A stretch of DNA of 64,000 nt from Ariolimax columbianus (taxonomy: Eukaryota; Mollusca; Gastropoda; Stylommatophora; Arionidae): positions 12,266,196 through 12,330,195 of the forward strand of contig JAVGWX010000019.1 of the NCBI GenBank assembly GCA_036924085.1, written 5' to 3'. The notes under the pieces were generated by a model. It searched no databases. It was not told where the DNA came from and worked only from the letters and a program-made list of their open reading frames with translations. The position numbers and the translations under genes were made by a program. Shown piece by piece: positions 23,392-35,530 of this stretch (position 1 is its first letter; the number at the start of each line of letters is the position of its first letter).

Positions 23392-23642
23392 CCTCCAAGG
23401 AAATAAGTATAGATTTTAGCTGTTATCTGAGGTGCGTGAGATTCGCCATGGACATGCATCGCGGTTATACATCATGGCTTATGATTTTTGTTTTCGTTTT
23501 CCTTTGACCCTGACGAACACTTTATAGTTGTAACATTGATTTCGTTCAGTATTAGCCCTGGTGCGGTCAATGAGACAGAAATTATATATGTTTATTTCAC
23601 TGATTGACCTTCAGTATTGTCACATCTTCGCTGTATGTATTT

Positions 23643-24002
23643 AAACTTCTTGGGATCAAGATGCTGCAGCTGTCAGCGACCCATAGCTGACTGCTAGCGT
23701 CAGGGCCAGCGAACCATAGCTGCCAAGATCCTTCTACACCTCCACGTGGTGATCCTGGATAACAGGCCGCAGCAGGGCAGACTGGCTAAGGAGAAGGGAT
23801 CGAAGAGGGAATGCTAACCCGGTACTCAAAAAATGCTTGATGAAGTCGGATGTGTTGGACCGAAAGGTGCAAATATCGCAGCCAAGCTGTAAACTACGAC
23901 ACAACGCATTCCGTTCTCTGGACCACATTCTACTTCTTAAGCCCTTTCAGGGTTTGGTAGTGGGAGATTGAGAACGAACGAAGAAGAAGAAGAAACTTCT
24001 TG
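23643..24002 (+). mobile_element. GAA-tailed SINE-like element with 9-10-bp TSD
   Basis: A ~340-bp element starting GGGATCAAGATGCTGCAG and ending GAGAACGAACGAAGAAGAAG. It is bounded by AAACTTCTTG at 23643-23652 and 23993-24002, a target-site duplication. Further copies lie at 3140, 32222, 34396 and 35531. No clear A/B box is visible, so I cannot say which RNA gene it came from. A 64-codon antisense frame (23734-23928, minus) is open: MWSRERNALCRSLQLGCDIC then TFRSNTSDF. The same frame is open in the 34.4 kb copy. Confidence 0.85.
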
Positions 24003-24175
24003 AGTGCGACGGCTTCCCTCATCACATAAAAAGTTTACTAAATGGCTGTTAAGTGATTGGGGATACTTTGCTGTTATATTACAGTATGTGCTCAATGTAA
24101 CATTGGAAAACAATCTTAATTAATTGATTATCTCACTTTCAACTTCTCCCTCGTCTCCTACCTGCATCTCTTAAT

Positions 24176-24275
24176 ATTGATTATCTCCTGCCGCCTTTCT
24201 CTATCTCTGTCGTTACATTCGACCTCCTTTTCATTGTCACTGTTAAACTTATATCAGCTGTTTTCGCTTGTCAAG

Positions 24276-24321
<46 letters not shown>

Positions 24322-24546
24322 ATACATCCAAATGGATATCTTTCTACCTATATCTCTACATGTCTCTCTCTATCTTTCTCTATCCTTTGTCTCTCTATTT
24401 ATCTGTGTCTTTATATCTATATATGTAGGTAAATCTCGATATATATATATTTATCTATGTATATATCTAAATAGTTATAAATCTATAAAACTATGTATAT
24501 ATCTATCTATATTACCTATAACTATATATATATATATATATATATG

Positions 24547-24588
<42 letters not shown>

Positions 24589-24618
24589 GATGTATCTATC
24601 TATCTCTCTCCCACTCCG

Positions 24619-24683
<65 letters not shown>

Positions 24684-24740
24684 CTGTATCTATCACTCTA
24701 TCGCTGCTATATATCTCATTCTATCTTTCTCACTTGTTCT
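24176..24740. repeat. CT-rich and (TA)n compound microsatellite
   Basis: Pyrimidine-rich DNA with a (CT)n block near 24279-24317, TA blocks near 24523-24585 and 24637-24682, and a second short CT block near 24606-24636. The Y/I/S-rich open frames are artefacts. Confidence 0.9.
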
Positions 24741-24879
24741 ATTTATTTCCAAGGGAGTGAAACATAATCCAGAGATCCATAGCCGTACTCGGTAGTGCTT
24801 CTGGGAATAGGCAGTGACACCGCCCGTAGTCTGATCAACGAGGTCAGAATAAACACAGTAATTCCTATAGAGTAGAACT

Positions 24880-25080
24880 TACTGGGGAGTCTCGCATTAC
24901 ACTACAGCCAGGAAGATCTCGGTCCTTTTTAAGTAGGCCTCGGGATGTAAGGAGAGCCACTTGCACCTGCCCCTAAAAAACGTCATCAAAAATTAACTCA
25001 TCTCAGGACGAGAAGCTTCGAACAACTCTCCCTGCTATATTAGCTTCTGCATGGTACAATATAAATACAGCGAGGTGACG
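24880..25080 (+). repeat. Dispersed repeat copy (CATTACACTACAGCCAGGAA family)
   Basis: Shares GCATTACACTACAGCCAGGA with 11.88 kb and, further on, GGAGAGCCACTTGCACC, AAAATTAACTC and CTCCCTGCTAT-type blocks in the same order. Function unknown. Confidence 0.5.
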
Positions 25081-25431
25081 CTAGACACATCTACATCAGT
25101 GCGCAACAGGGTATATAAAGAGTCACTGCAACCTGCTATCAGATAACCTTTGTACGGAATTAAAAATGTTACAAACACTTGCAGATAACAATATATGTTA
25201 TTGAGCCAAAAGGCAGACGCACATAAGGCGCTGGATCAATAACCAACTAACCAAAAAACCAACCAATCAACCAACCAACCAGATAAACTTCGCCAATTGT
25301 AAATAATTCGAACACGAGTAGGTTTACAAAAAACAAAAAAAGGCCAGCAACCACAACACATGATGACTGGTTTTCGTTCGCTTCTTCATCTCCACATGAA
25401 CTGTTAAACGGAAAAGACTTTAAAATTTACG

Positions 25432-25690
25432 AGGGTTAGTCATCAAGTAGGTCCCAACATGATATTGGATAGCTGGAAACCGTAGCTTTTGTAAGGTGCC
25501 CCAGGAGGCAGCACCGGCCAGCTTTGTGATTACTGTAGGTAGTAGACGATTGGTGTCGTATCCACGCGCGTGCAATTATGACGTTACAAATTACAAAATG
25601 GCGTCGGCCCTCATAGTGGACAATTAAAAACCTCGTGCCGTTGTTTAATTGGAGGGGGTGGAGGGGGTGGAGGGGGTGGGGGGGGGCGGG
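25432..25690 (+). mobile_element. Possible mariner 5' end plus G-rich tract
   Basis: CGAGGGTTAGTCATCAAGTA at 25432 resembles mariner-type ends. A Met at 25598 opens MASALIVDN, a stop, then KPRAVV, similar in style to mariner N-termini (MASA...R-V). A G-rich tract of GGAGGGGGT units follows at 25651-25691, and no further transposase is visible. Confidence 0.35.
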
Positions 25691-28600
25691 GGTACTTTAT
25701 GCAAAGAAAATGCTTAAGGAAAATGCTTTCTGCTTAAATGTTGAGGTTGGATTACTTTGATCAGAACTCTTCAGCCAGTATTTTTCAGCGTGCAGGGTTT
25801 TGATGCCTTCATCGGTTTCGCCAAATCAGTCCAGGTTCTTGCATGTGATATGGCATATTATCTCTCAAGCAGCGCAGTACTTTATCTCCTTCAGAGTGGA
25901 CCCATCTCCTCTTCACCGTAGACTGATATAACCGTTCCGCCTTTTTGGGAATGTCCAGAACACTTGAAAAACTGTCTGCGACTGTTCGCAGATGTTGTAT
26001 ATAATCCTCTTCTCCGCTTTCTGACCCCGATGGCGTCTCGTGGGCTCTATGTGGAATTTAAGTTTAGATATAATTAGCCTGTGATAACTCCAGCATTCGG
26101 TGAAACATATAGCCTTTTTTACCTGCATATCACGTATTTCGCTCCTTCTGGTGACGACATAATCGACAATGCGGCACTGTTTACAAAGAGTATACATCTA
26201 GAAAATATTTTGACTTGCAGGCAGGCGGAACATTGTGTTTGGGATAGAGAGATCGTGTAAATAATCACACCAGTCATATAACACGACATGACACAGCAAA
26301 ACATAAATGACACAATTAAAGAATTACGAAGAAGGAAATAAAGCATAATCGTCTAGCTCAGGACAGAACAAATAAAACAACAAATATCTTCTAAACAAAG
26401 GTATCACCAAGGATGTATTAGAATCGGACAACTAAAGAAGGCATGGGGCAGAAATTTCATCATGTAAAAATCATTGCTGTTATACTTAACCACTGCAAAC
26501 ACTGGGAAATGGATTTCCTGTAAAGGAACTATCTGCAACCACAATCTTTGCGTCACATTGCAGCAAAAAGGTGTATGACTGCGAACACTTTGGAAACAGG
26601 ATTACTTGCAAACTGACCAGATGCAGTAGTGATAGTTTTCCGTGATTACATTTAGTAAAGGAATACCAGTATAGAATTTGTTTTCTGTCTTTGGCGAAGC
26701 TAATAACCGCTAAGCTGCCATTGTTTAAGGTTTTAACACTGGCATATTTGACCATCACCTTCTGTAGGTAAAACAACTTTGAGGGGTATCTTTTCTTTAA
26801 TGATAATAACGATTCCCCGCAGATCGGGGGTTGAGAAACTTTGAGTTAAAATCATCACACAAGCCTACCCTACTTCAGCTCTTCTCATCCAGACAAGACA
26901 GTATAACTGGTGATAGGTACAACTAAAAAAATCAATGTAATATGTTACAGATCTTACCTGTAGAGACGAATATAGGTAGGAGCTTAAACCATCTTTTTTC
27001 TTTCTTCTTCGTGGGATTTGAGTCATTGCAGTTGAACTCGGTCCCGCAAGAATTTGAAAAACCAAATCGAACCACTACGTAACCTGACGTAAGTTTCAGG
27101 CATTGTGTTTACATCTGAAACGATAGTGGTAGACTTTTTTCCCGCCGACAAACCCGCGTCGTCTGGAAACCATGCGAATAAGATGGGAGATAATGACAAG
27201 CAGACGGACAAAAAACGCGCGCCGTTTTGGTGATCTGGCGATGCAGATCGAATATAAATCCCAGTGTAGAGAGATGTGAGGATTATTACTGGAGAAGAGA
27301 TTCGAAAGAGACGCTCAGTGGAGTCTAGGCGGCGGAGAGAAAAGAATTGACTTCAGGGATTACATGAAAACACGTTTGAGAGAGACGCTCAGTGGAGGGC
27401 AGGCGATACAGTTGAGGCAGATTTGAGTTGGGAACCACAGAGAGAGAACATTTTACTTCAGAGACAGAGGTAGTTTGGAAAGAGACGCTCAGTGGAGAGC
27501 AGGAGACGAAGATATGCAGTTGATGTAGATTTGAGATTTAGGCGAGAGAGGCAGTTGAGATAGACACGCAGCAAGCAAGGTAACTACCCTAATATTATGT
27601 AGTGGTCGTAATTACAAGTCGTCAGTAGCTTCCAGTCATCCAATTCATTATATTGACGTCAACATCACCCTGATCACGTGAATATAAGTCGTCAGTTGCA
27701 GCTAGAGCCAGTTTTACAGTAATCCTATGGATCATCTTTCATGTAATATATCCTGACCACGTTGAGATCACGTTGATATACCGCTGACAAAGACAAACAA
27801 GACCACGGACGTCATATTCGGGTTCAGAACCTACGAACTTTACCATCAGCGGCAATCCGCAACTATGTACGATCACAGCAAACCAGATTAGCAGACCCGA
27901 TTAGGAGAGCCGATCGGCAGATCAGATTAGGAGACCAGATTAAGAGATTAGGGTGTCGTGGCATATAAATGGTGACAGAAAGACTTTAATTTGTTAGAAA
28001 GATTATAGTTGGCAGTTTCTTGATTAAATAAACTGATGTATTGTGTTTATATTTAGTGCTACTTGAATTTGTTTGAGTGTATAGTGCAATAGAATAGAGC
28101 AGACCCTTTTACCGTCAGCGACAGAGCTCCATCAAATCGATCGGCTCTGGTACAATATATTGTGGTACTGATAATCAATGGACGATGAGAACATGTATGG
28201 GTAATATGCTCAGTGAAGACACGAGGACAAAAACAAAATGGAGCCGACGTTATTGCCACAAGACGTTTGTTATGGACAAAGACCAAACTAAAAGAAATAA
28301 CAAGTTATAATAACAAAGACATTATAAATCAAAGGAATACAATATAGTTTGAGTTGGCAGCGGTTTCCAGGAAGTCTTACCTACTTCAACTGTATTAATT
28401 GATGCGAGACAGTACAACTCGTGCTGAGTAAGACCTTGTCACACAAACCCAACTGCTACACCTGTACTCATCCATACGGAGACAACACGAAATAATCCCT
28501 TGTCCAAGACTCGCAACAGACATAATACAATTCTTTCCAGGTTCACTAAAAATCCATTATAATTTATTTAGTTCCACGCAGCAACAGCGAAACACCTGCA

Positions 28601-29746
28601 AATTCCTCAAATCGAACAGCCTGCGAAAAATGAACAGCTGGGCAGACATATTTAATCATCAAGCTAAGTAGGTCACAGTGTTGGTGTTCTTTCCCTCCCA
28701 TATCTAGGGTTCAGTGTTGACACAAAGGTTATATGTGGCAAGCGCCATCAAATATTCATTATAATTCTCAGAGCGACGGTTTTCAACGAATATGTACATA
28801 AATTCTATTATTCAACGATAAACTGACAATGATCGACGCAGGGCGTGACTTTCTTATTCCTTTAAGGGTAACACAGTGGGTGCAGGAAATTATGCTGGCC
28901 TGCAGGATTCTGTCGATTCCGGCAGTGCCATTAGATAACAAAATCGTTTCTGTATTTATTATTTTGAGGAGATAATTTAACAGGTGAAGATGTATAGAGT
29001 GATCGATACAGTTATGTAGGCTAGACGGGCAATCGGTTACAGATTGATGGATTGTTTGAATGCCGAATTGAGGGATTGATGGTTTGATGGATAAATAGAT
29101 GGATGGGCAAATAACATACTTTAGCCTTTGATGTAAATGGCGAATAAATAAAGCAAGCAAAATATAGATAAAACGGGAATGAGGGAAAAGTTACATAAAG
29201 AAATGTAGATCAAAATAGCAAAGAAGCAAATAATAATATATCGAAATTAGCTGAACTCAAACAAAGATCGATTAGGATAGAGAGATTTACAGAATGATCA
29301 ATAAAAGTAAGATGGAACCAGATAGATCAACTCAAAATATGTTAAATAAAGAATTTGTGGAAAAAGCAAGAGAGAAATATAAGAAAGATCGATGGAAATA
29401 GAAGAGCCGAAAAGAAAGATTGATGGAATGAAATATAAGGAAATAAAGATTTACAAAGGACTAATCCGGGGATACAAGGAGCCAGACCAGTGTGAATGGA
29501 TGCACACTGTCAAGACATGCAAGGATTCCAAATACATTCGTCGAGCTGTGGTTAAAGTCAAATGAAATATAAGTAAAAGAGTTAAAAGCAAAGTAAACAA
29601 GCATGATATGTCGACATAAACATGAGGAACAATATATACATCCAACCATCGTATCGCGATTTTGAATATTCGCGAAGTATACTGTTTCCCGAGTTAAACA
29701 TAACAGTGCAACTGGTTTTTTTCTCAGCCTGTCGTAAGAGGCAAAT
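25691..29746. other. Long unassigned stretch with local repeats
   Basis: No gene identified. Three copies of GAAAGAGACGCTCAGTGGAG (27304, 27378 and 27478; the middle one reads GAGAGAGACG) lie 74 and 100 bases apart. AT-rich DNA with repeated GATNGAT-like words runs from about 29030 to 29450. Open frames such as 25913-26197 and 28783-29160 (minus) show no recognisable domain. Confidence 0.5.
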
Positions 29747-30010
29747 ATAGAATGATGTTCATAGGACTGATGTTCATAGGACTGATGTTCATAGGACTGA
29801 TGTTTATAGGACTGATGTTCATAGGACTGATGTTCATAGGACTGATGTTCATAGGACTGATGTTCATAGGACTGATGTTCATAGGACTGACGTTCATAGG
29901 ACTGATGTTCATAGGACTGATGTTCATAGGACTGATGTTCATAGGACTGATGTTCATAGGACTGATGTTTATAGGACTGACGTTCATAGGACTGATATTC
30001 ATAGGACTGC
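29747..30010. repeat. 15-bp satellite, about 17 copies
   Basis: Units TTCATAGGACTGATG. The period of five codons makes a plus frame (repeated MFIGL, 29752-30120) and a minus frame (repeated ISPMN, 29724-30026). Both are repeat translations without domain context. Confidence 0.93.
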
Positions 30011-30115
30011 TAACGTACTCCATCATTGCTGCAATGCCGAACTGCGAAAGACTGGAATCGGGCTTCTTTCAAAGATGGTTAGATGATGCTTGCTGTATTG
30101 TTGGACCTTTGCCGA

Positions 30116-30420
30116 ATTAAAGTTGGACATATGTTGAACTAATGTTGGACCTATATTGGAATTTTGTTGGACCTATGTTAGACCTCTTTTGGATCTATGT
30201 TGGACATATATTGAAGCTATGTTGAACTTTTGGTGAACCTATGATGAAACTATGTTAAATATATGTTGGAGATAGGTCGGACCAATATTGAACCTATGTT
30301 AAAAGTAGGTTGAACCTATGTAAAACCTATGTAGAACTTATGTTGGACCTATGTAGAAACAAAAATGGACGTATATTGGATAAATTTTGGATCTATATTG
30401 AACATATATTTGAACCATGC
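30116..30420. repeat. Decayed short-period repeat (CTATGTTGGAC-like)
   Basis: Imperfect words such as CTATGTTGGAC, CTATATTGGA and CTATGTTGAAC recur every ~11-20 bases. Probably an old minisatellite. Confidence 0.6.
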
Positions 30421-32209
30421 TTAAATATATGGCAAAGATGGCACCGTAACTGGCTGCGAGTCTACATTTCTCTACTGTTGTGGATCATTATGGATGCCGC
30501 CAGACCACGGATTTGCCTGGAATTCACACTAGTCGACGACTTACACTTGTGTTCACGGATACGTGGAATTGTTTTCCGTCTGGACTTGTTATTTCGTTCT
30601 TTTTTTGTGATTTCTTCCGTCCGTTTATCCTGGTCTGGACGCCGGCTGAATGGCGCTACCCTTAAATTTGGCGTGTGGGAATTTTAGATGCTACTATGAT
30701 GAACTGAATACAGCTGGGGAGAGATGCCAGACTACTTGCACGCTGAGTGTTATCCATACGACCTCTTGTGATTATCGAAAAGGCACGACAAACTGCGTTA
30801 GATGCCTTCCCACCTTTCTACCCTGCGGGTTACATGTTTACGGAAAGGCTTCGGTGGTAACCCTGAGGCAAAATCTGCATCCTATGCTATCTCCAGTCGT
30901 CTCGATGAATGTCTTGCCGCTGGCAAAAGGTAGCTTAGGCTCTGTGAGTGAGGTTGACAAAAGGCGCAGTTTCTTCCTCACTTTAATCCAAATCTCCGCG
31001 CAAGTCACCCATTTCAGCGGACACAGCAAGCGATACGACTGTCCACACGGCTGAACAAAGAGAGTGGTCTTCATCACTTGTGATGGACAAACTATCAAAT
31101 TTATGGGAAAGGGTAAGGAGTAAAAAGTCAACGAAAGAACTATTTATTGTTGTGCACGAACCAAAGGCACATACTGGCACATACTAATATTTATCTTTAA
31201 GGTAAACGTCATAAAAGACTTGTAAGGCAAAACTTTACGTATGTATTATTTATACTGCGTTATCCTTACATATCCATAACTCCTTCTTTATATCATGATC
31301 AGATATTAACGGGTACATTATGGGACAAGTTTGTTTGCTAATCCCATGACTAAGTTAGCCGACGGAAGGAAACCACGCACAATCTTACTACTCATAGCCA
31401 AATGAAAGTCCAAAAAATAAACTACTATGGAGGATACGTGGTTGCACCTTCTTGGACAATCCAAATAGTTTTAAAATCTGTCTAGGTAACCCGGGCCGTA
31501 GCGCTGATCGTCTATGGCCACGGTGAGTGGTGGAGTCCCCGGCAACCTGCAATGTACGTGACGTAGAATTAATGTTTGTTTTAGCCAGGTCTTGTGAGGG
31601 CGGCTCTGTTGAAGACTCCATGAAGTGTGCGACCTTTGTCTGCTCCTGATTTCCAAGAACAGGTGTAGAAGCTGTCGGGCCAGTACGTCCTGATAGAAAC
31701 GGACAATATGTCTAATAAAGACAGCAACGACGATCCATCGTTGAGGAAACGATCTCGAATTGTATCCGTTGGGATATCTAAATGTTAATGACTAGGTCTT
31801 ACTCACAACTTCAAAGATACGACTTTGGTTGCGCATGTCAAACGCCTAGAATAGCCTATAAACTCCCTGTAAACCCGACCACGTATCGGAGCCGTACAAG
31901 AAGATTAAATGACCCAATATCTATTTAGGACCAACTTGGTTTCCAATGAAAGCCTTTGATAGGAGCAGACTTACTTTATACGGAGAGTTCATTAAGATGC
32001 TGCAAGCCCGTTGTAGACAGAAAAGTATAGAACTAAACATATCATTTTTTCAACAGTCGTGCGCAGGAGATGTGAGCTGCCAACACATGATTTAGCAGCT
32101 TAACCAATACTTGTCTCGCTATCGATGCGATAGTCTACAGTTACTGTGTACCTCTCACAGTAGTGAGGTTTACAAACGTTATTTATTAAATGGTCGGGAA
32201 TTATGAAAT
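30421..32209. other. Unassigned; several open frames without recognised domain
   Basis: Frames at 30310-30687 and 30650-31054 (plus) and 30838-31131 and 31388-31621 (minus) are moderately long with more even composition than their surroundings. I recognise no motif. They could be decayed transposon sequence. I see no splice-consistent gene structure. Confidence 0.4.
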
Positions 32210-32589
32210 CAAATAGGCAACGGGAAATCAAGATGCTGAGCAGCGCATGAGCTGCAGTGGTCAGCGACCCATAGCTGACTGCTAGCGTCAGGGCCAGTGA
32301 ATCAGAGCTGCCAAGACCCTTTTACGCCTCTACGCGGTGATCCTGGATAACAGGCTGCAGCAGGGCAGACTAGCTAAAGAGAAGGGATCGAAGAGGGAAT
32401 GCTAATCCGGTACTAAAAAAATGCTTCCTGAAGTCGGATGTGTTGGATCGAAAGGTGCAAATATCGCAGTCAATCTGTAAACTACGACATAACGCATTCC
32501 GTTCTCTGGACTACATTTTGCTACTTAAGTCCTTTCAGGGTGTGGTAGCGGGAGATTGAGAACGAACGAAGCCAAGGCAAATAGGCAAC
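32210..32589 (+). mobile_element. GAA-tailed SINE-like element with perfect 12-bp TSD, tail minimal
   Basis: Element body 32222-32577, flanked by CAAATAGGCAAC at 32210-32221 and 32578-32589. It carries the fuller 5' part, GATGCTGAGCAGCGCATGAG, which the 23.65 kb copy lacks, and ends GAGAACGAACGAAG with almost no GAA tail. The antisense frame seen in other copies has one in-frame stop here (after LLFS). Confidence 0.9.
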
Positions 32590-33491
32590 ACCATCATTAA
32601 AACTGTTTAGACAATTTTTAAAAATTTATTGAGTATCCGTTGTATTCTTGATGACCATTATAGCTTATATAGTTCACCGCTTTCACTTGTGATATGATCG
32701 TTCGTTCAGTTCTTGATGAAGACATACTTGGGGAGAAATTACTGCGAACGTTATGTACGGTACTAGTGTAAATGTGTCATTTGCCTTTATTGATTAGCTC
32801 TACATGTGGGGAAAATGCTTAGGGAGCCATGTTGCAGAAATTGACTTCAGGAAGAAATTATTAAATATTGCATTATACACTGGGTTTTTTTTTTTTAGAG
32901 GGAATGTGTGAACAGCTGCCTCTTTCGCTTCCCTGAGTTCCCTATTCGTAATTCAAGAACCATGATACAGCTGCGTAGACTAGAAATTGGCTGTACCAGG
33001 GAGTGAACCCGTATGCATTTTCACAGAAGCGTACGCTCTTACGAAGCTGTCACTCATTGCTTGTAGGAAATGAATTGAGATTGAATGTAGTTGACAGTAC
33101 ATTTCAACAGTTCAACATAGGTACAACACGTAACAACAGTTCCTACCTGATTCTTGTATACCACAGCCGATAAATCACTGGAAACCTATATGTTTCTGGA
33201 TCGTCAAGTGGTTCTGGACATCACGTTAAAAACGTTTATCGTTTATCCTGAAATGCTTGCGTATATTCACTGCAGTTGAATCAATTTATGTTTAAATATT
33301 TGTGATCAATTTCTTCGGTGACAGAATCCACCGGCACGTTTCCGCTAAGTTGAGGTAAAGTCCAGTAGACATCGGTAAGAAACACTTCCGGCCACAGATC
33401 CACACGTATTGGTAAACCAGCAATCCTGTGGCATCTGCTGCTTTCATACGTTACCTGTAGAAAAAAAATCAAATAATTATACACATATGTA

Positions 33492-33531
<40 letters not shown>

Positions 33532-33720
33532 AATATATAAACTTTGCAATATACCTTAATAGTTATTAACAAGATGTGTTAATACTACCAACATGATCTC
33601 AATATTGCATGCCCTAAAATATGCTAATGCATATCCTTCGTGCAGCGAGGCGCTTGTGTCATATGGTGGAGAACCGAGGTAAATAAAAAGACAAAAACTG
33701 TATGTTGTTTGACTTTCCTT
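32590..33720. other. Unassigned, with (TG)n
   Basis: No gene or element recognised except the TG microsatellite at 33496-33528. Confidence 0.45.
33496..33528. repeat. (TG)n microsatellite
   Basis: About 16 GT/TG dinucleotides. Confidence 0.95.
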
Positions 33721-33721
33721 A

Positions 33722-34100
33722 TTTCCTTATTATAAGGTCTGTTGAAAAATTTTCAGAACTTGTTTTAGATTAACTGGAATCTAATGAGCTGAGTCTCCTT
33801 CCAAATACGACACTTCTCAATTAAAAGATTGCTCAAACCTGAATCCACATCTGGAATAATGTATGGCGTGGTTAGGTAGATCAGTCTGCAATTTGCTCCA
33901 AATTTCTTAAACGGTCTAAAATCGTTGGTCCTCCAATCTGGATTTCAGTTTAGGAAATTTTTTTTCTCAAAAGTATGACGTAGCCAGGTCACGTGTTGAG
34001 TATACGCGTTCTTGTTTTTGTCAAAAATTTCCAAACAAGCAATAAGGGATGAACTCGCGAATTGTCGTACTGGACAATCCAGGAGTTGTTTCGTGGCAAC
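33722..34100 (-). mobile_element. Mariner-like transposase C-terminal remnant (second lineage)
   Basis: The minus strand reads YSTRDLATSYF, FPKLKSRLEDQRF (33912-33957), LQTDLPNHAI and EVSYLEGDSAH with stops between them. This corresponds to the mariner block SPDLAPCDFFLFPKLK-LKG-RF and the FEGD ending. The DNA end at about 33727 is TATAAGGTCTGTTGAAAAAT, typical in style of mariner termini but unlike the GTGTTCAAAT ends of the 5, 9, 17 and 55 kb copies. The N-terminal half is absent; the 19-bp satellite abuts. Confidence 0.7.
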
Positions 34101-34141
34101 TCTGGTCGCCTTATCCAGACGATTCTCTATTAGACTGCCAT

Positions 34142-34787
34142 ATCATGATCTGATATAGATGTCATGACCTGATATAGATGTCATGACCTGATATAGATGT
34201 CATGACCTGATATAGATGTCATGACCTGATATAGATGCCATGACCTGATATAGATGTCATGATCTGATATAAATGTCATGATCTGATATAGATGTCATGA
34301 TCTGATATAGATGTCATGATCTGATTTAGATGTCATGATCTTATATAGATGTCATGATCTGATATAGATGTCATGATCTGATTTGGTGGCATGATCTTCT
34401 TCTTCTTCTGCGTTCGTTCTCAATCTCCCGCTACCAAACCCTGAAAGGGCTGAAGTAGCAGAATGTATTCCAGAGAACGGAATGCGTTGTGTCGTAGTTT
34501 ACAGATTGACTGCGATATTTGCACCTTTCAGTCCAACACATCCGACTTCAGCAAGCATTTTTTGAGTACAAGGTTAGCATTCCCTCTTCGATCCCCTTTC
34601 CTTAGTCAGTCTGCCCTGCTGCAGTCTGTTATCCAGGATCACCACGTGGAGGTGTAGAAGGATCTTGGCAGCTATGGTTCGCTGGCCCTGACGCCAGCAG
34701 TCAGCTATGGGTCGCTGACCACTGCAGCTCATGCGCTGCTCAGCGTCCTGATCCCGATGTCATGATCTGATATAGATGTCACATTCT
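34142..34787. repeat. 19-bp satellite, about 14 copies, interrupted by a SINE
   Basis: Units GATATAGATGTCATGACCT or ...GATCT run from 34142 to 34395 and resume at 34758-34787. Units to the left tend to carry GACCT and those nearer the insertion GATCT. The GAA-tailed SINE at 34396-34757 sits inside the array. Confidence 0.92.
34396..34757 (-). mobile_element. GAA-tailed SINE-like element inside a satellite
   Basis: Reverse strand starts GGGATCAGGACGCTGAGCAG and ends with GAGAACGAACGCAGAAGAAG. Flanking 12-mers GGTGGCATGATC and GATGTCATGATC agree at 10 positions, so they could be a TSD or simply the 19-bp unit. The 64-codon antisense frame (here plus, 34463-34657) is intact and aligns without gaps to that at 23.7 kb. 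Confidence 0.88.
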
Positions 34788-35530
34788 TCTGCTATTTTCC
34801 AAACTGTCAAACTACTTACTATTTGCAGGCGCCATATAACGGACAAGCCTTCAACAGATGATGTCGTGAATCGCCTGGACGCCTAATGAAATCCTTAAAC
34901 CACTTAAACAATTCGAAACAACGCGTACGGCGCATGCACTCATTTTCATAAATCTTTTTTAATATTTCATTTCTTAATCACCGTCTTGCCAAGCTTGAAG
35001 CAAAACTTGATGTTGATTTGTGTGTTCATGAATTTCAGACAACTTCAGAAACTCAAAATCCAATCTACATGCACATAAACAATCAGCTACAAGACGATCA
35101 ACAATCATACAAGAAAGACGCATGAGCGTTAGGATTTTCAATGAGTCATCACAAATCAGCGTCACTGACTTGAAATTTGCTGTGTCATCACATTGTAGGA
35201 AAATGTAAATTGTTCTTTTAACTTTTTAAATATGCCACGAATTTTTTTCCAAAAGATTAATAAATATGTTTTGTTACCTCGTTATTCCTGAAAACTGTCT
35301 ACAGATTATTCCGTTACTTCGCTAGACTGGAAGCTACATTAATTGATTCAGTCAACCAATGGAAATCTTTCAGTTATGTGGAAATAACATAGGCCAGATA
35401 GCCTTCTGTCTAGTCTACAGGTACTTATTATCTTCCATTGACATTAGTAAGTTATGTTTGCAAAATCTATATTGAAGTGTCATTGTCTACACTGTTTGCT
35501 TCTGCTTGGATACCATCTGAACCAGTGGCT
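34788..35530. other. No recognisable feature
   Basis: AT-rich unassigned DNA. Confidence 0.45.

Larger units (their letters stand above)
21241..23642. other. Long unassigned stretch
   Basis: No gene or transposon recognised. It holds a run of 21 G (21829-21849), a 44-base-spaced direct repeat CCTTGATGGATTATCGTACT (about 22638 and 22677) and a C-rich run (23363-23391). Open frames here (such as 22020-22274 and 22300-22530) look random. Confidence 0.5.

Noticed and set aside
27280..28090. Possible LTR with primer-binding-like TGGTGAC
   Set aside because: No second LTR, no clear TG...CA ends and no gag/pol motifs. The TGGTGAC match is only seven bases.
30310..31131. Candidate gene from overlapping 97-134-codon frames
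   Set aside because: Frames overlap on both strands, no domain is recognisable, and no consistent exon structure could be drawn.
32990..33055. tRNA-like stretch on the minus strand (CGGGTTCACTCCC)
   Set aside because: The B-box-like part is fair but the upstream part does not give a plausible tRNA head; too weak to list.
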